Positions 1 through 7,892 of a DNA stretch of 53,242 bases are shown here, in pieces; position 1 is the first letter of the stretch; the number at the start of each line of letters is the position of its first letter. The notes under the pieces are model-generated. The model had not been told where the DNA came from and ran no database searches. It was given only the letters and a program-made list of their open reading frames with translations. The stretch covers positions 1 through 53,242 of the IMG/VR virus record IMGVR_UViG_3300032073_005389. One strand, given 5' to 3'. The position numbers were made by a program, and so were the translations under genes. This DNA is from a virus.

Positions 1-189
1 AAAACCATCAGCGAATAATGCTTCTGAATTTATATCGGAAATAATGTCTCTGCAAGTATTGAGGCAAGGCTCGTTATCCACAACTTTTTTCTTTGGTTCA
101 ATTGGATTGAAGATTTCTTCGTTGATTGTCATTTCTTTTCTATCTAACGTCTTAACTGATTTCGTTCCTAATTCGATTGGGAAGCTCAT
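1..189 (-). CDS. Hypothetical protein, 3' end outside window
   Basis: An open frame starts at an ATG whose first base is 189 and runs off the left edge with 63 codons visible. The protein begins MSFPIELGTKS and contains NEPCLNTCRD around residues 39-48, with two cysteines. A second in-frame ATG lies at 132. I recognise no family and no domain is visible. It follows the 72-aa gene at 222-440 by about 30 nt on the same strand, so both probably belong to one transcript. The coding call rests on the uninterrupted frame and the tight packing. Confidence 0.55.
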   Translation of the reverse strand, partial: MSFPIELGTKSVKTLDRKEMTINEEIFNPIEPKKKVVDNEPCLNTCRDIISDINSEALFADGF

Positions 190-221
190 ATATGAGGAAA
201 CAAGACTCGATTGCATTAAGG

Positions 222-440
222 TTACGCTATATCGTTAAACTTTGCTACAACCTCTCCTTGGCCTTTTGCCAACCTTTGTATTTCATCGAGACTTTCCTTG
301 ACATTCTGATGACTCCATCGAGTAAGTATAGTCGCATTTTGATTCTCTTGACCGTATGGTTCGATTGAGACTACCGTATCTAGGTTAAATAGAATCTCTT
401 GGTTCTGTCCCGCCGTATGTAATTTAATAAAGTGTGCCAT
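222..440 (-). CDS. Small hypothetical protein (72 aa)
   Basis: The protein starts MAHFIKLHTAGQNQEILFNL and continues with a strand-rich segment that names a default or set value (DTVVSIEPYG). This layout loosely resembles small FlbD-like or phage beta-rich proteins of 60-80 residues. That is an impression from the pattern and not an assignment. It lies downstream of the rIIB terminator and is preceded by an A/T-only stretch with no convincing -35 element, so its promoter is unclear. Confidence 0.6.
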   Translation of the reverse strand: MAHFIKLHTAGQNQEILFNLDTVVSIEPYGQENQNATILTRWSHQNVKESLDEIQRLAKGQGEVVAKFNDIA

Positions 441-458
441 TTAAAAATTTAAAAAAAG

Positions 459-492
459 TTTTTTAAAAAAGCGGGGAGGCAAAAGCCTCCCC
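459..492 (-). terminator. Rho-independent terminator after rIIB-like gene
   Basis: On the minus strand an 8-bp perfect stem (GGGGAGGC/GCCTCCCC, bases 473-492) with a TTTT loop is followed by a T-rich run. It sits 20 nt after the stop of the rIIB-like gene and separates it from the 72-aa gene. Confidence 0.9.
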
Positions 493-512
493 ACTTTAGT
501 TATGATTACTAC

Positions 513-1418
513 TTACCTACTTTTTACAAACCGACCTAGTTTGTCCCGCTTCGGGACTCTCTTTGCCGTCTTGGGAACACTCATCCCCAAAGTCTTTTTA
601 GCCTCATTATACCCTGCTTCATAACCAGCATCATAATCGCTATCAGTATAGTCGCATTGATTCTCGTAATCGGAATCATCTACATCATAATCACCGTAGT
701 CATCGCAAAGTGGTTCTTCTAATTTACGCTCAAATAAAGAGACAACCTTGTATTTACAAGTGCGTAACTTCTGGCAGTTGCAGTCGGTAGGAACCGAAAC
801 AACATCAGCGGGATCAATCTCGACAATCATCAAGTTACCACTACTACCGAAATCACGGGCATACTCAAGACTACCAGCATGAAAACCGTCAGAGCATCCA
901 ATGTTAGCATCGTCACAAACAGAATTGCGAGTCATCTCCAACGTGTTTCCAACATTGTTGTCGAACTTACCACTATGCCAATCGGTGAAATCTTCTCTAA
1001 CACTCTTGTATGCCAAGAAGTTACCGTCAGGAGTCAATGGCATTGACTTATGCTCAAGGAAAGCGTAAAGTTCCTGAGTAGCTCGGCGTGATGGATTACT
1101 CATCAACTTATCAAGAAATTTAACAAGTGGTTCGTATGGTAAACCTTGACGCATGAAATTAAGTATTCGACCAACAACGTGACCATGTACTTCTTCAGTC
1201 TTGTATCTTACAACACCTTCTTTGACAGAGATGTTGCCGTCAACGTAGTCCTCTACTGCTTTGCTGGTATCAAAAAGTTGTTCCAACTTATCAGCATCTT
1301 GATTTCTGAGAGCTTCGTTTGCTTGATGGAAAGCAGGGTTTGTCTTATCCATCGTGTATGCCTTTCCATTTACTACAACGGTCAGGGAGTTGTCGGTTAG
1401 TATGTACGGTATCGTCAT
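513..1418 (-). CDS. rIIB: rIIB-like protein
   Basis: This 301-aa protein matches the phage rIIB pattern: an N-terminal segment of about 90 residues, then a core around residues 100-215 with FLEHKSMPLTPDGNFLAYK, followed by ARDFGSSGNLMIVEIDPADV. The C-terminal 70 residues are rich in Asp and Tyr (CDDYGDYDVDDSDYE) and end in a basic tail. In T4, rIIA and rIIB act together at the membrane in lysis control and exclusion escape. The neighbour on the same strand is rIIA-like, as in T4. It has its own consensus promoter only 11 nt upstream of the ATG and a strong terminator behind it. The assignment is by family pattern; function here is inferred. Confidence 0.85.
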   Translation of the reverse strand: MTIPYILTDNSLTVVVNGKAYTMDKTNPAFHQANEALRNQDADKLEQLFDTSKAVEDYVDGNISVKEGVVRYKTEEVHGHVVGRILNFMRQGLPYEPLVKFLDKLMSNPSRRATQELYAFLEHKSMPLTPDGNFLAYKSVREDFTDWHSGKFDNNVGNTLEMTRNSVCDDANIGCSDGFHAGSLEYARDFGSSGNLMIVEIDPADVVSVPTDCNCQKLRTCKYKVVSLFERKLEEPLCDDYGDYDVDDSDYENQCDYTDSDYDAGYEAGYNEAKKTLGMSVPKTAKRVPKRDKLGRFVKSR

Positions 1419-1429
1419 AATGTTCTTTA

Positions 1430-1458
1430 ATCTTATATTAAACTTACTTGCTTGTCAA
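1430..1458 (-). promoter_or_regulatory. Sigma-70 promoter for rIIB-like gene
   Basis: Minus strand: TTGACA (1453-1458), 17 nt, TAAGAT (1430-1435). It overlaps the last codons of the rIIA-like gene. Only 11 nt separate the -10 box from the ATG at 1418, so the predicted 5' leader is about 4-5 nt. Confidence 0.75.
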
Positions 1459-3747
1459 GTTCCAAGTTGAATCAATTACGTTCACATAATTGATAGTGTC
1501 GTGAACCCAATCAGTATTCTCCTTGTTTCTCCAATCACAGAATAAATTATCGTCAATATTCTTGAGCATTGGGTATTTCTCATTACATTTAACTGCAAGG
1601 ACTTCCCATTCTTTGAAAAGCTCATCCTTGATATCTTTGCAATCAAGTCCTGCTTTATCTATCCAGTTCTGAAGACTGTCACGAATTGACTGTAATTTAC
1701 TATGATCGTCCTTATGATTCTTTTTCTCGTAGAACTCAATCAAAGCGTGGAGTTCTGACTGTTTGTTTAAGCCAAATGTTTTCCAATGATTCTTTTCAAT
1801 CGCTTGAACAAGTTTGCCAAAATGTTGATTGACTTCATTGTGTTGCATACGGTTTCTGTTTCCATACCGATTTGAATGATAGTCAGTCAATGAACTAATA
1901 AAGGTAGCCTCAATCAGCTTTCGATGCAACTCTGCACCAAATTTATCCTTGACTTGAGCAACCATCCAATCACCAAGTTCAGTCCATTTGTGTGTTTGTC
2001 TCTGAACATCAAACGCTTTGTTAGGTTTAAAGGCGTAAACCTTTGGTACGGAAATGTTAAGTTGCTCGCAAGCCTTTATGATATCCTTTGCGTAAACAAC
2101 AGGATGACATTCCCCGCAACCACTTCCCTGCACCATGAACCTATCAATCTTGATATACACTCCCTCCTTAACTGAGGTGAGGTCAACCGATGACTCATCA
2201 AAGAACTCACTCTTTAACGTAGCCCAATTACTACCCTTGCTCGCCTTGTCTATATCGTAAACAAACTCCTTTGTAGTGTGCTTGCTGGATTTGGCTACCG
2301 TAGTCCCATTACTACTGCTCTCATAAATATCTGATAACTTTACTTTGGGTAAAGAGTTCAGCTTTGGAAACTTCTTTGTCCCTGCTTTAGCATAGAAGTC
2401 CTTCTCTGCTTGTTTATTTTTAAACGATAATAAAAACGCTCGCTTGTAAAGCGTCTGACTTTCTGGTCTTGAATCATACTCCTTAACTAAAGGATGAATA
2501 CGATTCGATACGCCATTTGTATCCTCGATAAAATTACGATCATCAATAATGAGGATATTATCGTCGCTACATAATATGTTATGAGCTTCTTCTTGTTTAA
2601 CACGTTTTGCTTTCGACCATCTATCTGGTTTTGCGAAAGTCCTAACAATGGCATCTGATTTGTTAGCGAACGAAAAATGGTTATCTTGCACCTTCTTTCC
2701 ATTCCAATAAAGAGTTTGGTTGTCAAGTATATTCCTTAATCGAGAACCTAATCCTCCATGACTAAACAGTTTGCCGTAAATCATCTTTGCCTCCCAAAGA
2801 TTCTTACAGTCCTTCATCTCGTCACTAACTAATTTAGGAATTTCCTTAATTATACTTTTTAGCTTACTAATGATAACTTCTTTAGTCTCATCAGTATATT
2901 GCAATGCCTCTCGGCTTGCTGAAATATCCAAGTCTCCTATGTTGAAGTATAGACATAGTGATACATCGCCAAGGAGTGAACGCTCATTAGAGTTATACGA
3001 TAGGTCTAACGCACTTGAGCTTAATGGGTACGCTATGTTGCCCATAACCGCAACTGAATCACCACTATCTCGGATAGTCCAATCGTCTGAGTGCATTAAA
3101 GACTTGGCATCCTCTTTGTAGAAATTGCCTTCATCTACGCCTTCCACTTGAGGCTTCACCTTAAAGTGAGTGAAAAGAGATAACGCTTTTTCCTTAAAGG
3201 CTGAAAAGTCTCCTTCTTTTGCTGGTATAACAATCTCAATGCCATCTTTCTCCTTTGATTTCTCGGATGTTAACTTTGAGATTTGACCAATCTGAGTGTC
3301 ATCAATAAATGCGTTATAGGAAGTTTTGCTTCCCTTAACGAATGAGTTGATAACGAAATTATCCCCATAAGCAAAAGCACTTTTGCTGCCTAGACCTAAT
3401 TGTCCGATTTGCTCATTTGTCCCTCGCTTGGTGCTTTCACCGTACATAGCATAAATCTGACCGATTTGTTTTTCTGTCAAACCTCTGCCATAATCTCGTA
3501 CCTTGAAGTATGGGGAAAGTTGATTAGGTAATGTAACCTTAATTGGCTCATTAAGTTTGCCTACTTCTGTATGAGCGTCAATCGCATTAGTAGAATACTC
3601 GCGGATAACTGCTAATACTTTATCAGAGTATAGCTGATTGCGTAGGACATTGAAAATGTGAGCAAGTCCCTCTTTCTTGATGCCAAAAGAGTAAGATTTA
3701 AAATCTTCGGATTGCTTGACCGTTTTTTTGTTAGGCTTGGTAATCAT
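1444..3747 (-). CDS. rIIA: rIIA-like protein, GHKL ATPase fold
   Basis: This 767-aa protein carries a GHKL (Hsp90/gyrase/histidine kinase type) ATP-binding module at its N-terminus. The N-box is at residues 50-59 (E50 to N54, AIDAH), the G1 box at 85-90 (DYGRGL) and the G2 box at 115-125 (GQLGLGSKSAF). The large C-terminal part has no recognisable motif. Length and adjacency to an rIIB-like gene agree with T4 rIIA (725 aa), a membrane-associated protein acting in lysis control. The start is the ATG at 3747, 11 nt after a good -10 box. A GGGAG lies just upstream of the ATG but would be mostly outside the predicted transcript. Confidence 0.85.
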   Translation of the reverse strand: MITKPNKKTVKQSEDFKSYSFGIKKEGLAHIFNVLRNQLYSDKVLAVIREYSTNAIDAHTEVGKLNEPIKVTLPNQLSPYFKVRDYGRGLTEKQIGQIYAMYGESTKRGTNEQIGQLGLGSKSAFAYGDNFVINSFVKGSKTSYNAFIDDTQIGQISKLTSEKSKEKDGIEIVIPAKEGDFSAFKEKALSLFTHFKVKPQVEGVDEGNFYKEDAKSLMHSDDWTIRDSGDSVAVMGNIAYPLSSSALDLSYNSNERSLLGDVSLCLYFNIGDLDISASREALQYTDETKEVIISKLKSIIKEIPKLVSDEMKDCKNLWEAKMIYGKLFSHGGLGSRLRNILDNQTLYWNGKKVQDNHFSFANKSDAIVRTFAKPDRWSKAKRVKQEEAHNILCSDDNILIIDDRNFIEDTNGVSNRIHPLVKEYDSRPESQTLYKRAFLLSFKNKQAEKDFYAKAGTKKFPKLNSLPKVKLSDIYESSSNGTTVAKSSKHTTKEFVYDIDKASKGSNWATLKSEFFDESSVDLTSVKEGVYIKIDRFMVQGSGCGECHPVVYAKDIIKACEQLNISVPKVYAFKPNKAFDVQRQTHKWTELGDWMVAQVKDKFGAELHRKLIEATFISSLTDYHSNRYGNRNRMQHNEVNQHFGKLVQAIEKNHWKTFGLNKQSELHALIEFYEKKNHKDDHSKLQSIRDSLQNWIDKAGLDCKDIKDELFKEWEVLAVKCNEKYPMLKNIDDNLFCDWRNKENTDWVHDTINYVNVIDSTWNLTSK

Positions 3748-3758
3748 AAGCTCCCATA

Positions 3759-3787
3759 AGCATATACCACGCTTAATGAGTTGTCAA
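3759..3787 (-). promoter_or_regulatory. Sigma-70 promoter for rIIA-like gene
   Basis: Minus strand: TTGACA (3782-3787), 17 nt, TATGCT (3759-3764). The ATG begins 11 nt after the -10 box. Confidence 0.8.
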
Positions 3788-3794
3788 GCATTTT

Positions 3795-3968
3795 TTAAGA
3801 AAGTTTTACAAAGTAGCCTTCTTTATTCTTTTTTGTTATCTTTTTAGCGTATGCTTCCGCTTCTTTTAATCCCTCATCTGAGAAAGGGAAAGCACCAAAT
3901 AGATGATTATTCTTCTCTGACAAAACAAGATAAACTTTGCTTTGTTTAGTCTTTGCCTTTATCGCCAT
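3795..3968 (-). CDS. Small hypothetical protein (57 aa)
   Basis: The frame starts at an ATG at 3968, inside the last codons of the preceding gene (23-nt overlap), and reads MAIKAKTKQSKVYLVLSEKN through FGAFPFSDEGLKEAEAYAKK. It is a short alpha/beta pattern ending in a lysine-rich helix, typical of tiny phage proteins with a KVYLV strand. No function can be given. The frame is open from overlap to stop, ends just before the rIIA promoter, and fills a gap that otherwise would hold nothing. Confidence 0.6.
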   Translation of the reverse strand: MAIKAKTKQSKVYLVLSEKNNHLFGAFPFSDEGLKEAEAYAKKITKKNKEGYFVKLS

Positions 3969-4281
3969 CTATTTTTTTAAAAGATTTAAAAAGTTTCTGA
4001 GCTAAAAGTTTATTCGTTTTTTCTTCTAGTCTTTCAACTTCTTGTTCTTCACCTTCTAATCTCTTTAGGACAAACTGCATCTTATCTGTTAGTTGACTGA
4101 ATGATGACTCTAGTTGTTCTTCTGAATATAGGTCTTGATTAGAGTCAAGATCATTCATTTTGTTTATAATAGAATCCATTCTTTCTTCCCAAAAATCAAT
4201 AGAGTTACGAATTATATCGTGCTGCTCTTGTAAATAGAAGCGAATATCTTCACTCAATAATGTTTTGATTTTTTTATTCAT
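3946..4281 (-). CDS. Hypothetical coiled-coil protein (111 aa)
   Basis: The protein is highly charged and helical: residues 20-100 are dominated by Glu, Lys, Leu and Gln with heptad-like spacing (SFSQLTDKMQFVLKRLEGEE), which predicts a coiled coil. There is no signal peptide, membrane segment or catalytic motif. It overlaps the upstream 63-aa gene by 8 nt and the downstream 57-aa gene by 23 nt, so the three are probably translationally coupled. The function is unknown. Confidence 0.65.
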   Translation of the reverse strand: MNKKIKTLLSEDIRFYLQEQHDIIRNSIDFWEERMDSIINKMNDLDSNQDLYSEEQLESSFSQLTDKMQFVLKRLEGEEQEVERLEEKTNKLLAQKLFKSFKKIDGDKGKD

Positions 4282-4465
4282 TTAAAAGTTTTTTTAAAAC
4301 CTTGAGATGGAAAAGCACAAAGGAATCTCCTACTGCTTTTTCACCTTGAGCTTTACTAATCCAATAATCTTTTAGGTAAGCATCATCTTGAGCCGCTGCT
4401 TCAATTATCTGATCTAATAAATTATTTGCTATTTCCAAATTCTTATTTGTATTAATATCGTTCAT
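4274..4465 (-). CDS. Small hypothetical protein (63 aa)
   Basis: An acidic helical protein, MNDINTNKNLEIANNLLDQI at the start and FHLKVLKKLLNE at the end. It is the first gene of a three-gene cluster running down to 3795. The sequence TAGTGTAATT lies four bases before its ATG, a motif shared with three other gene starts in the window. No family recognised. Confidence 0.6.
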   Translation of the reverse strand: MNDINTNKNLEIANNLLDQIIEAAAQDDAYLKDYWISKAQGEKAVGDSFVLFHLKVLKKLLNE

Positions 4466-4469
4466 AATA

Positions 4470-4479
4470 AATTACACTA
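4470..4479 (-). promoter_or_regulatory. Recurrent start-proximal motif TAGTGTAATT
   Basis: The ten-base sequence reads towards the gene starting at 4465, with four bases to the ATG. The same ten bases occur at 19212-19221, 31914-31923 and 43055-43064, always just upstream of a minus-strand gene that lacks a TTGAC promoter. It is a candidate promoter element of a separate class. Confidence 0.4.
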
Positions 4480-4512
4480 CTGGTTAATTATTTGGCCTTT
4501 TCTTATTCCTTT

Positions 4513-4701
4513 TTATTTTGAATATTTGGCTTTTTTTCTTTCACAATTATATGTTTCGTATGCCTTTATAATTTCTCTACCTTCTTCTTTAGTTATACCA
4601 TACTTACCCCAATGTTCCTCATGCCAATCATTTTCTGTATCACCAAAGCAATTAAGAACTTTCATTAGAAGTTTCTTCCAGTCTGTGTCATTATTTGGCA
4701 T
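4513..4701 (-). CDS. Small hypothetical protein (62 aa)
   Basis: A Trp-, Glu- and Lys-rich soluble protein (TDWKKLLMKVLNCFGDTEND near the N-terminus, GKYGITKEEGREIIKAYETY later). It is separated by 3 nt from the kinase gene upstream and is probably the last gene of that transcript. No family recognised. Confidence 0.55.
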   Translation of the reverse strand: MPNNDTDWKKLLMKVLNCFGDTENDWHEEHWGKYGITKEEGREIIKAYETYNCERKKAKYSK

Positions 4702-4704
4702 TTT

Positions 4705-5475
4705 TTACTTAGTAATTACAGTAACCCCTCTTTGTTGTACTATCTCAGAGGCTTTTTGGTTAGAATATTTTATAGATTCGTCTATATTATTTGTCTCAAG
4801 CTGTTTAACAACTAAGGCAGCAAGAAAAGAATCTCCCGCTCCAGACAAGTCAAACACGGGTACTTTATTGGCAGTATAGTAGTGAAAGCCATTCTCTTTC
4901 ATCATCATACAACCTCGGTCGCCTAGTGTTACGATTAGTTTATTAACCCATCCTTTAGGATTAATATCGTTTTTAATAGCTTCAAACTCTGGATTATTTA
5001 TTTTTATATAAGCTGCATCTTTACACCAATTACCTATGCACTTTTTAGTGTCTAAAAATGTATTAGTATTATTTGTGCAAAAACGAGTAATATCTTCTTC
5101 AGAGAGAAACCCTTTACCATAATCGCTTATGACCACCGCATCAAACTCTGCTATCTCCTCATTCGTAATTAAATTACCCCCGTATTCTTGAAAAGTATCA
5201 ACATTATCTTCACCTTCATCTACCCGTAGGAAGGTATAATTAAGTTTCTCATCCACATATCTAGTTTTTGTTATTGAATTTATTTGAGTAATTGAGTCTA
5301 CCTTACAACCTAATGACTCTAGGTTGCATATAGTATTACCAGCCATACCGTTATTAACTACTTTTTTATTAGCTTTAAAAACTGGTGCAGGAACATCTGG
5401 GCAAAGCCTAGACGCGGAGCCATAAATAAATATATCGTCGCAAATCTCTCCTACTACTAATACTTTATTTTTCAT
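4705..5475 (-). CDS. PfkB/ribokinase-family sugar kinase, HldE kinase-domain-like
   Basis: This 256-aa kinase has the ribokinase-fold signatures: an N-terminal VLVVGEICDDIFIYG segment (residues 5-19), a glycine-rich NNGMAGNT (41-48), and the C-terminal signature DLSGAGDSFLAALV with GAGD at 212-215, where D215 would be the catalytic base. The order and spacing fit the kinase half of HldE/RfaE, which phosphorylates D-glycero-D-manno-heptose 7-phosphate at C1. It is about 60 residues shorter than that domain usually is. It overlaps by 11 nt a nucleotidyltransferase like the other half of HldE, which supports a nucleotide-sugar role. Another PfkB substrate is possible. Confidence 0.8.
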   Translation of the reverse strand: MKNKVLVVGEICDDIFIYGSASRLCPDVPAPVFKANKKVVNNGMAGNTICNLESLGCKVDSITQINSITKTRYVDEKLNYTFLRVDEGEDNVDTFQEYGGNLITNEEIAEFDAVVISDYGKGFLSEEDITRFCTNNTNTFLDTKKCIGNWCKDAAYIKINNPEFEAIKNDINPKGWVNKLIVTLGDRGCMMMKENGFHYYTANKVPVFDLSGAGDSFLAALVVKQLETNNIDESIKYSNQKASEIVQQRGVTVITK

Positions 5476-6004
5476 TTTTAAGAGATAATATATGTTCTTT
5501 TACAACTCTTTGGACTCTTGTGTCTTCTGGCATATCCTCTGGTTTAAATACTGTGATTTTCTTCTTAACAGGGACTTCTTCTTTCTCTTGGGTTAGCCAG
5601 CTACTGCTTTGTATTTTGTCTCCTAGACCATAAACTGATTTTATGCCAAGTTCCTCACACAAATTATGCTCTGGTGTGTTTGCTCCGCTAGTTTTATCGC
5701 CTCCATTACAGAATAAAATTTCATCATATTTGTCTTTGTATGTTTCGTATATTTGCTTTATAGTAGCTTGGACTGTTTCATCTGTATCTATACTTTTTAC
5801 AGCTAGTTTAATTGGCTTTAAGGCTTGAATAATTATTACTCTTTCTTCAAAAGGCATAAAGGGTTTACCTTTTTTATTTGTCAAAAAGTCATCAGTATTT
5901 ACAATAGCAAATACATCATCTGATATAGATTTTGCTCTTTCAAATAATTCTAAATGACCTACATGGACTGGGTCGAATCCGCCGCTAACTATTGCTAATT
6001 TCAT
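5465..6004 (-). CDS. Cytidylyltransferase-like nucleotidyltransferase, HldE C-domain-like
   Basis: The 179-aa protein opens with the class signature GGFDPVHVGH, the HxGH nucleotide-binding motif being H14-H17. A PFEERV segment (51-56) and a late IQSSSWL (131-137) correspond to the other conserved element of this superfamily, usually ISSTx. Members join a nucleotide to a sugar or alcohol phosphate, releasing PPi. Beside an HldE-like kinase the likely product is ADP-heptose or a related donor. Residues from about 140 to the end are a basic extension without a known motif. The choice between ADP and CDP cannot be made from sequence alone. Confidence 0.82.
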   Translation of the reverse strand: MKLAIVSGGFDPVHVGHLELFERAKSISDDVFAIVNTDDFLTNKKGKPFMPFEERVIIIQALKPIKLAVKSIDTDETVQATIKQIYETYKDKYDEILFCNGGDKTSGANTPEHNLCEELGIKSVYGLGDKIQSSSWLTQEKEEVPVKKKITVFKPEDMPEDTRVQRVVKEHILSLKNEK

Positions 6005-6006
6005 TT

Positions 6007-6258
6007 TTACTCTTTCTCTCTAAACATATGTTGGTTATAAGTATAGTTTTTGTGTTTCTCTTGTTTTCTACCTTGCTTGTCTGTATAAAATTCTTTTTTA
6101 GGAGGAGGTTCTCCTTCAAGGTCTTTCCAATTAAACTCTTTTTCAAGGGCTTCAAGGTTGTTCATTCCTACCCAAAACAATCCGCGACCATCTTTATCGT
6201 TAGAAAGCGTCAGCATACCCTTATCGCCCATTTTAAATAATAATTCTTTATATGTCAT
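6007..6258 (-). CDS. Hypothetical protein (83 aa)
   Basis: A soluble charged protein, MTYKELLFKMGDKGMLTLSN at the start and a Lys/His/Tyr-rich C-terminus (KQGRKQEKHKNYTYNQ). It lies 2 nt before the nucleotidyltransferase gene and starts directly at the end of a membrane-protein gene, so it is part of the same operon. No family recognised. Confidence 0.6.
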   Translation of the reverse strand: MTYKELLFKMGDKGMLTLSNDKDGRGLFWVGMNNLEALEKEFNWKDLEGEPPPKKEFYTDKQGRKQEKHKNYTYNQHMFREKE

Positions 6259-6459
6259 TTACCACTTATGTATTATATTGCCTACTATAAAAAAACAAGT
6301 AACTAAATTTACCAAAATAATAAAAGTCCTCAAAAAAAGACTTACCTGAGCCTGTCTCAAGGATAGTATAGGTATATCTGGTTCATCCTCATCTGTTTTA
6401 CCTATTCGATGATCTACTGTTCTGCACCAAATTAACCATAGATTTTTTAAAAATTTCAT
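6259..6459 (-). CDS. Small membrane protein (66 aa)
   Basis: The protein has a soluble N-terminal part with an acidic stretch (TDEDEPDIP) and one hydrophobic segment near the C-terminus (FLRTFIILVNLVTCFFIVG), predicting a single membrane helix. Its ATG overlaps the stop of the 31-aa peptide upstream (ATGA), which suggests coupled translation. The function is unknown. Confidence 0.55.
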   Translation of the reverse strand: MKFLKNLWLIWCRTVDHRIGKTDEDEPDIPILSLRQAQVSLFLRTFIILVNLVTCFFIVGNIIHKW

Positions 6460-6551
6460 ACTAAATATTTAGAAGCAAGCCAACAATTAAAAACGACTAG
6501 GAACAAAATAAGAACCCAAAAAGCCGTAATTTCTTTTTTATTTAATCTCAT
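6456..6551 (-). CDS. Tiny single-pass membrane peptide (31 aa)
   Basis: An open frame of 31 codons begins at an ATG at 6551 (MRLNKKEITAFWVLILFLVV) and ends with a TGA that overlaps the next ATG. After a short basic start it is almost entirely hydrophobic, a typical one-helix peptide. It sits 4 nt after the SHMT stop. Support comes from the ATGA junction and from filling the gap; size alone makes it uncertain. Confidence 0.45.
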   Translation of the reverse strand: MRLNKKEITAFWVLILFLVVFNCWLASKYLV

Positions 6552-6555
6552 GTAT

Positions 6556-7698
6556 TTAATTTTTTAATATATTTGATATTTTATCTGCCAACTGAATAAA
6601 CCATTGTTTGCTATGTCCTCTTGTAGTCTCTGCTGCCGTACCTATTCTTATACCACTTGTTTCTACAAAAGACCTTGGGTCATTGGGTACGCCATTCTTA
6701 TTTACTGTAATACTGTTTGATTCTAATAAATCTGCCGCTTCTCTGCCACTATATTTATTGTTAGATAAGTTAATTAATATTAAATGACTGTCAGTACCAT
6801 CTGTTTGAATTTTGATTTCATTATTTACGAAAACTCTACTCATTTCTTTAGCGTTCTCTATGACATTCTTACAGTATTCTTTAAAGTCTGGAGTTGAAGC
6901 CTCTGCGAAGGCTTGAGCCTTAGCTGCAATTATATTCATCAATGGCCCTCCTTGACTTCCGGGAAATACTGCTGAATTTATTTTTCTTGTATACTCTTGT
7001 TTATTCCAAAGTATAATCCCTCCTCTTGGCCCTCTTAGTGTTTTGTGAGTAGTGCTTGTTGTGAAATCTGCATACTCTACTGGGCTAGGGTAAGCACCTC
7101 CAGCAATTAGCCCTGAGTAATGAGCCATGTCAACTAAAAGATACGCTCCTGCTTCATCTGCTATCTGCCTAAAAATTTTCCAATCAATTATTCTAGGGTA
7201 AGCACTAGCTCCAGCTACAATCATCTTCGGTTTACAAGATAAAGCTGTATCTCTTATCTCGTCGTAATCTAAAAAGCCATCTTCATCTACTTTATAAGAA
7301 TGCGATTCAAAAAATTTACCAGACACATTAACTGAAGCACCATGTGTTAAGTGACCCCCACTAGCTAGATCCATGCCGAGTATCTTATCGTGAGGCTTTA
7401 AGAAAGCTAGGTAAATCGCAGTATTAGCATTAGCACCAGAATGAGGTTGGACATTCGCATAATTACATTTATATATATCTTTTAATTGATCTATAGCTAA
7501 CTGCTCTACTTCGTCCATATTGTCGCATCCATTGTAATACCTTTTAGATGGATAACCTTCAGCATACTTATTAGTAAATATACTACCACATAAATCCATA
7601 ACTGACTGACTAGCAAAGTTCTCACTAGCTATTAATTCTATAGTAGTGTCTTGTCTAAATTTTTCTTTATCAAGAATATCTTTTATATGATCTATCAT
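6556..7698 (-). CDS. glyA: Serine hydroxymethyltransferase
   Basis: This PLP enzyme converts serine and tetrahydrofolate to glycine and 5,10-methylene-tetrahydrofolate. Visible family motifs are ELIASENFAS (21-30), EGYPSKRYYNGC (47-58), VQPHSGANAN (83-92) and the PLP-lysine segment TTSTTHKTLRGPRGG with K219. It has 380 residues against about 417 in typical bacterial GlyA, with shortening spread along the chain and at the C-terminus. The product is the one-carbon donor for the phage ThyX, so it probably supports dTMP synthesis during infection. No Shine-Dalgarno sequence is visible before the ATG. Confidence 0.97.
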   Translation of the reverse strand: MIDHIKDILDKEKFRQDTTIELIASENFASQSVMDLCGSIFTNKYAEGYPSKRYYNGCDNMDEVEQLAIDQLKDIYKCNYANVQPHSGANANTAIYLAFLKPHDKILGMDLASGGHLTHGASVNVSGKFFESHSYKVDEDGFLDYDEIRDTALSCKPKMIVAGASAYPRIIDWKIFRQIADEAGAYLLVDMAHYSGLIAGGAYPSPVEYADFTTSTTHKTLRGPRGGIILWNKQEYTRKINSAVFPGSQGGPLMNIIAAKAQAFAEASTPDFKEYCKNVIENAKEMSRVFVNNEIKIQTDGTDSHLILINLSNNKYSGREAADLLESNSITVNKNGVPNDPRSFVETSGIRIGTAAETTRGHSKQWFIQLADKISNILKN

Positions 7699-7712
7699 TT
7701 TTGAGTATTTAA

Positions 7713-7892
7713 TTAAAATATAAGACTTCCTGCATCAGATTGTCGTCTTTGTGATTTTTTAGGTTTATCATCTAAGTGTTGAGCTATCGTCTCGGCTATG
7801 TGTTTTCTGGCTGCGGGGCTTTCAAAGTTTAATTGTTTGTGTTGTCTTTGTATCTTATTTAATATATTATTTATTTCTTTTTCTAAACTCAT
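7713..7892 (-). CDS. Small hypothetical protein (59 aa)
   Basis: A frame from the ATG at 7892 reads MSLEKEINNILNKIQRQHKQ and ends QSDAGSLIF. It is hydrophilic and helical. Its ATG overlaps the TGA of the nuclease gene upstream (ATGA), and it stops 14 nt before SHMT. The junction and the full use of the gap support it as a real gene. The function is unknown. Confidence 0.6.
   Translation of the reverse strand: MSLEKEINNILNKIQRQHKQLNFESPAARKHIAETIAQHLDDKPKKSQRRQSDAGSLIF

Noticed and set aside
2487-2726. 79-codon frame inside the rIIA-like gene
   Set aside because: It is a shadow frame on the same strand as a 767-codon gene with clear GHKL motifs.
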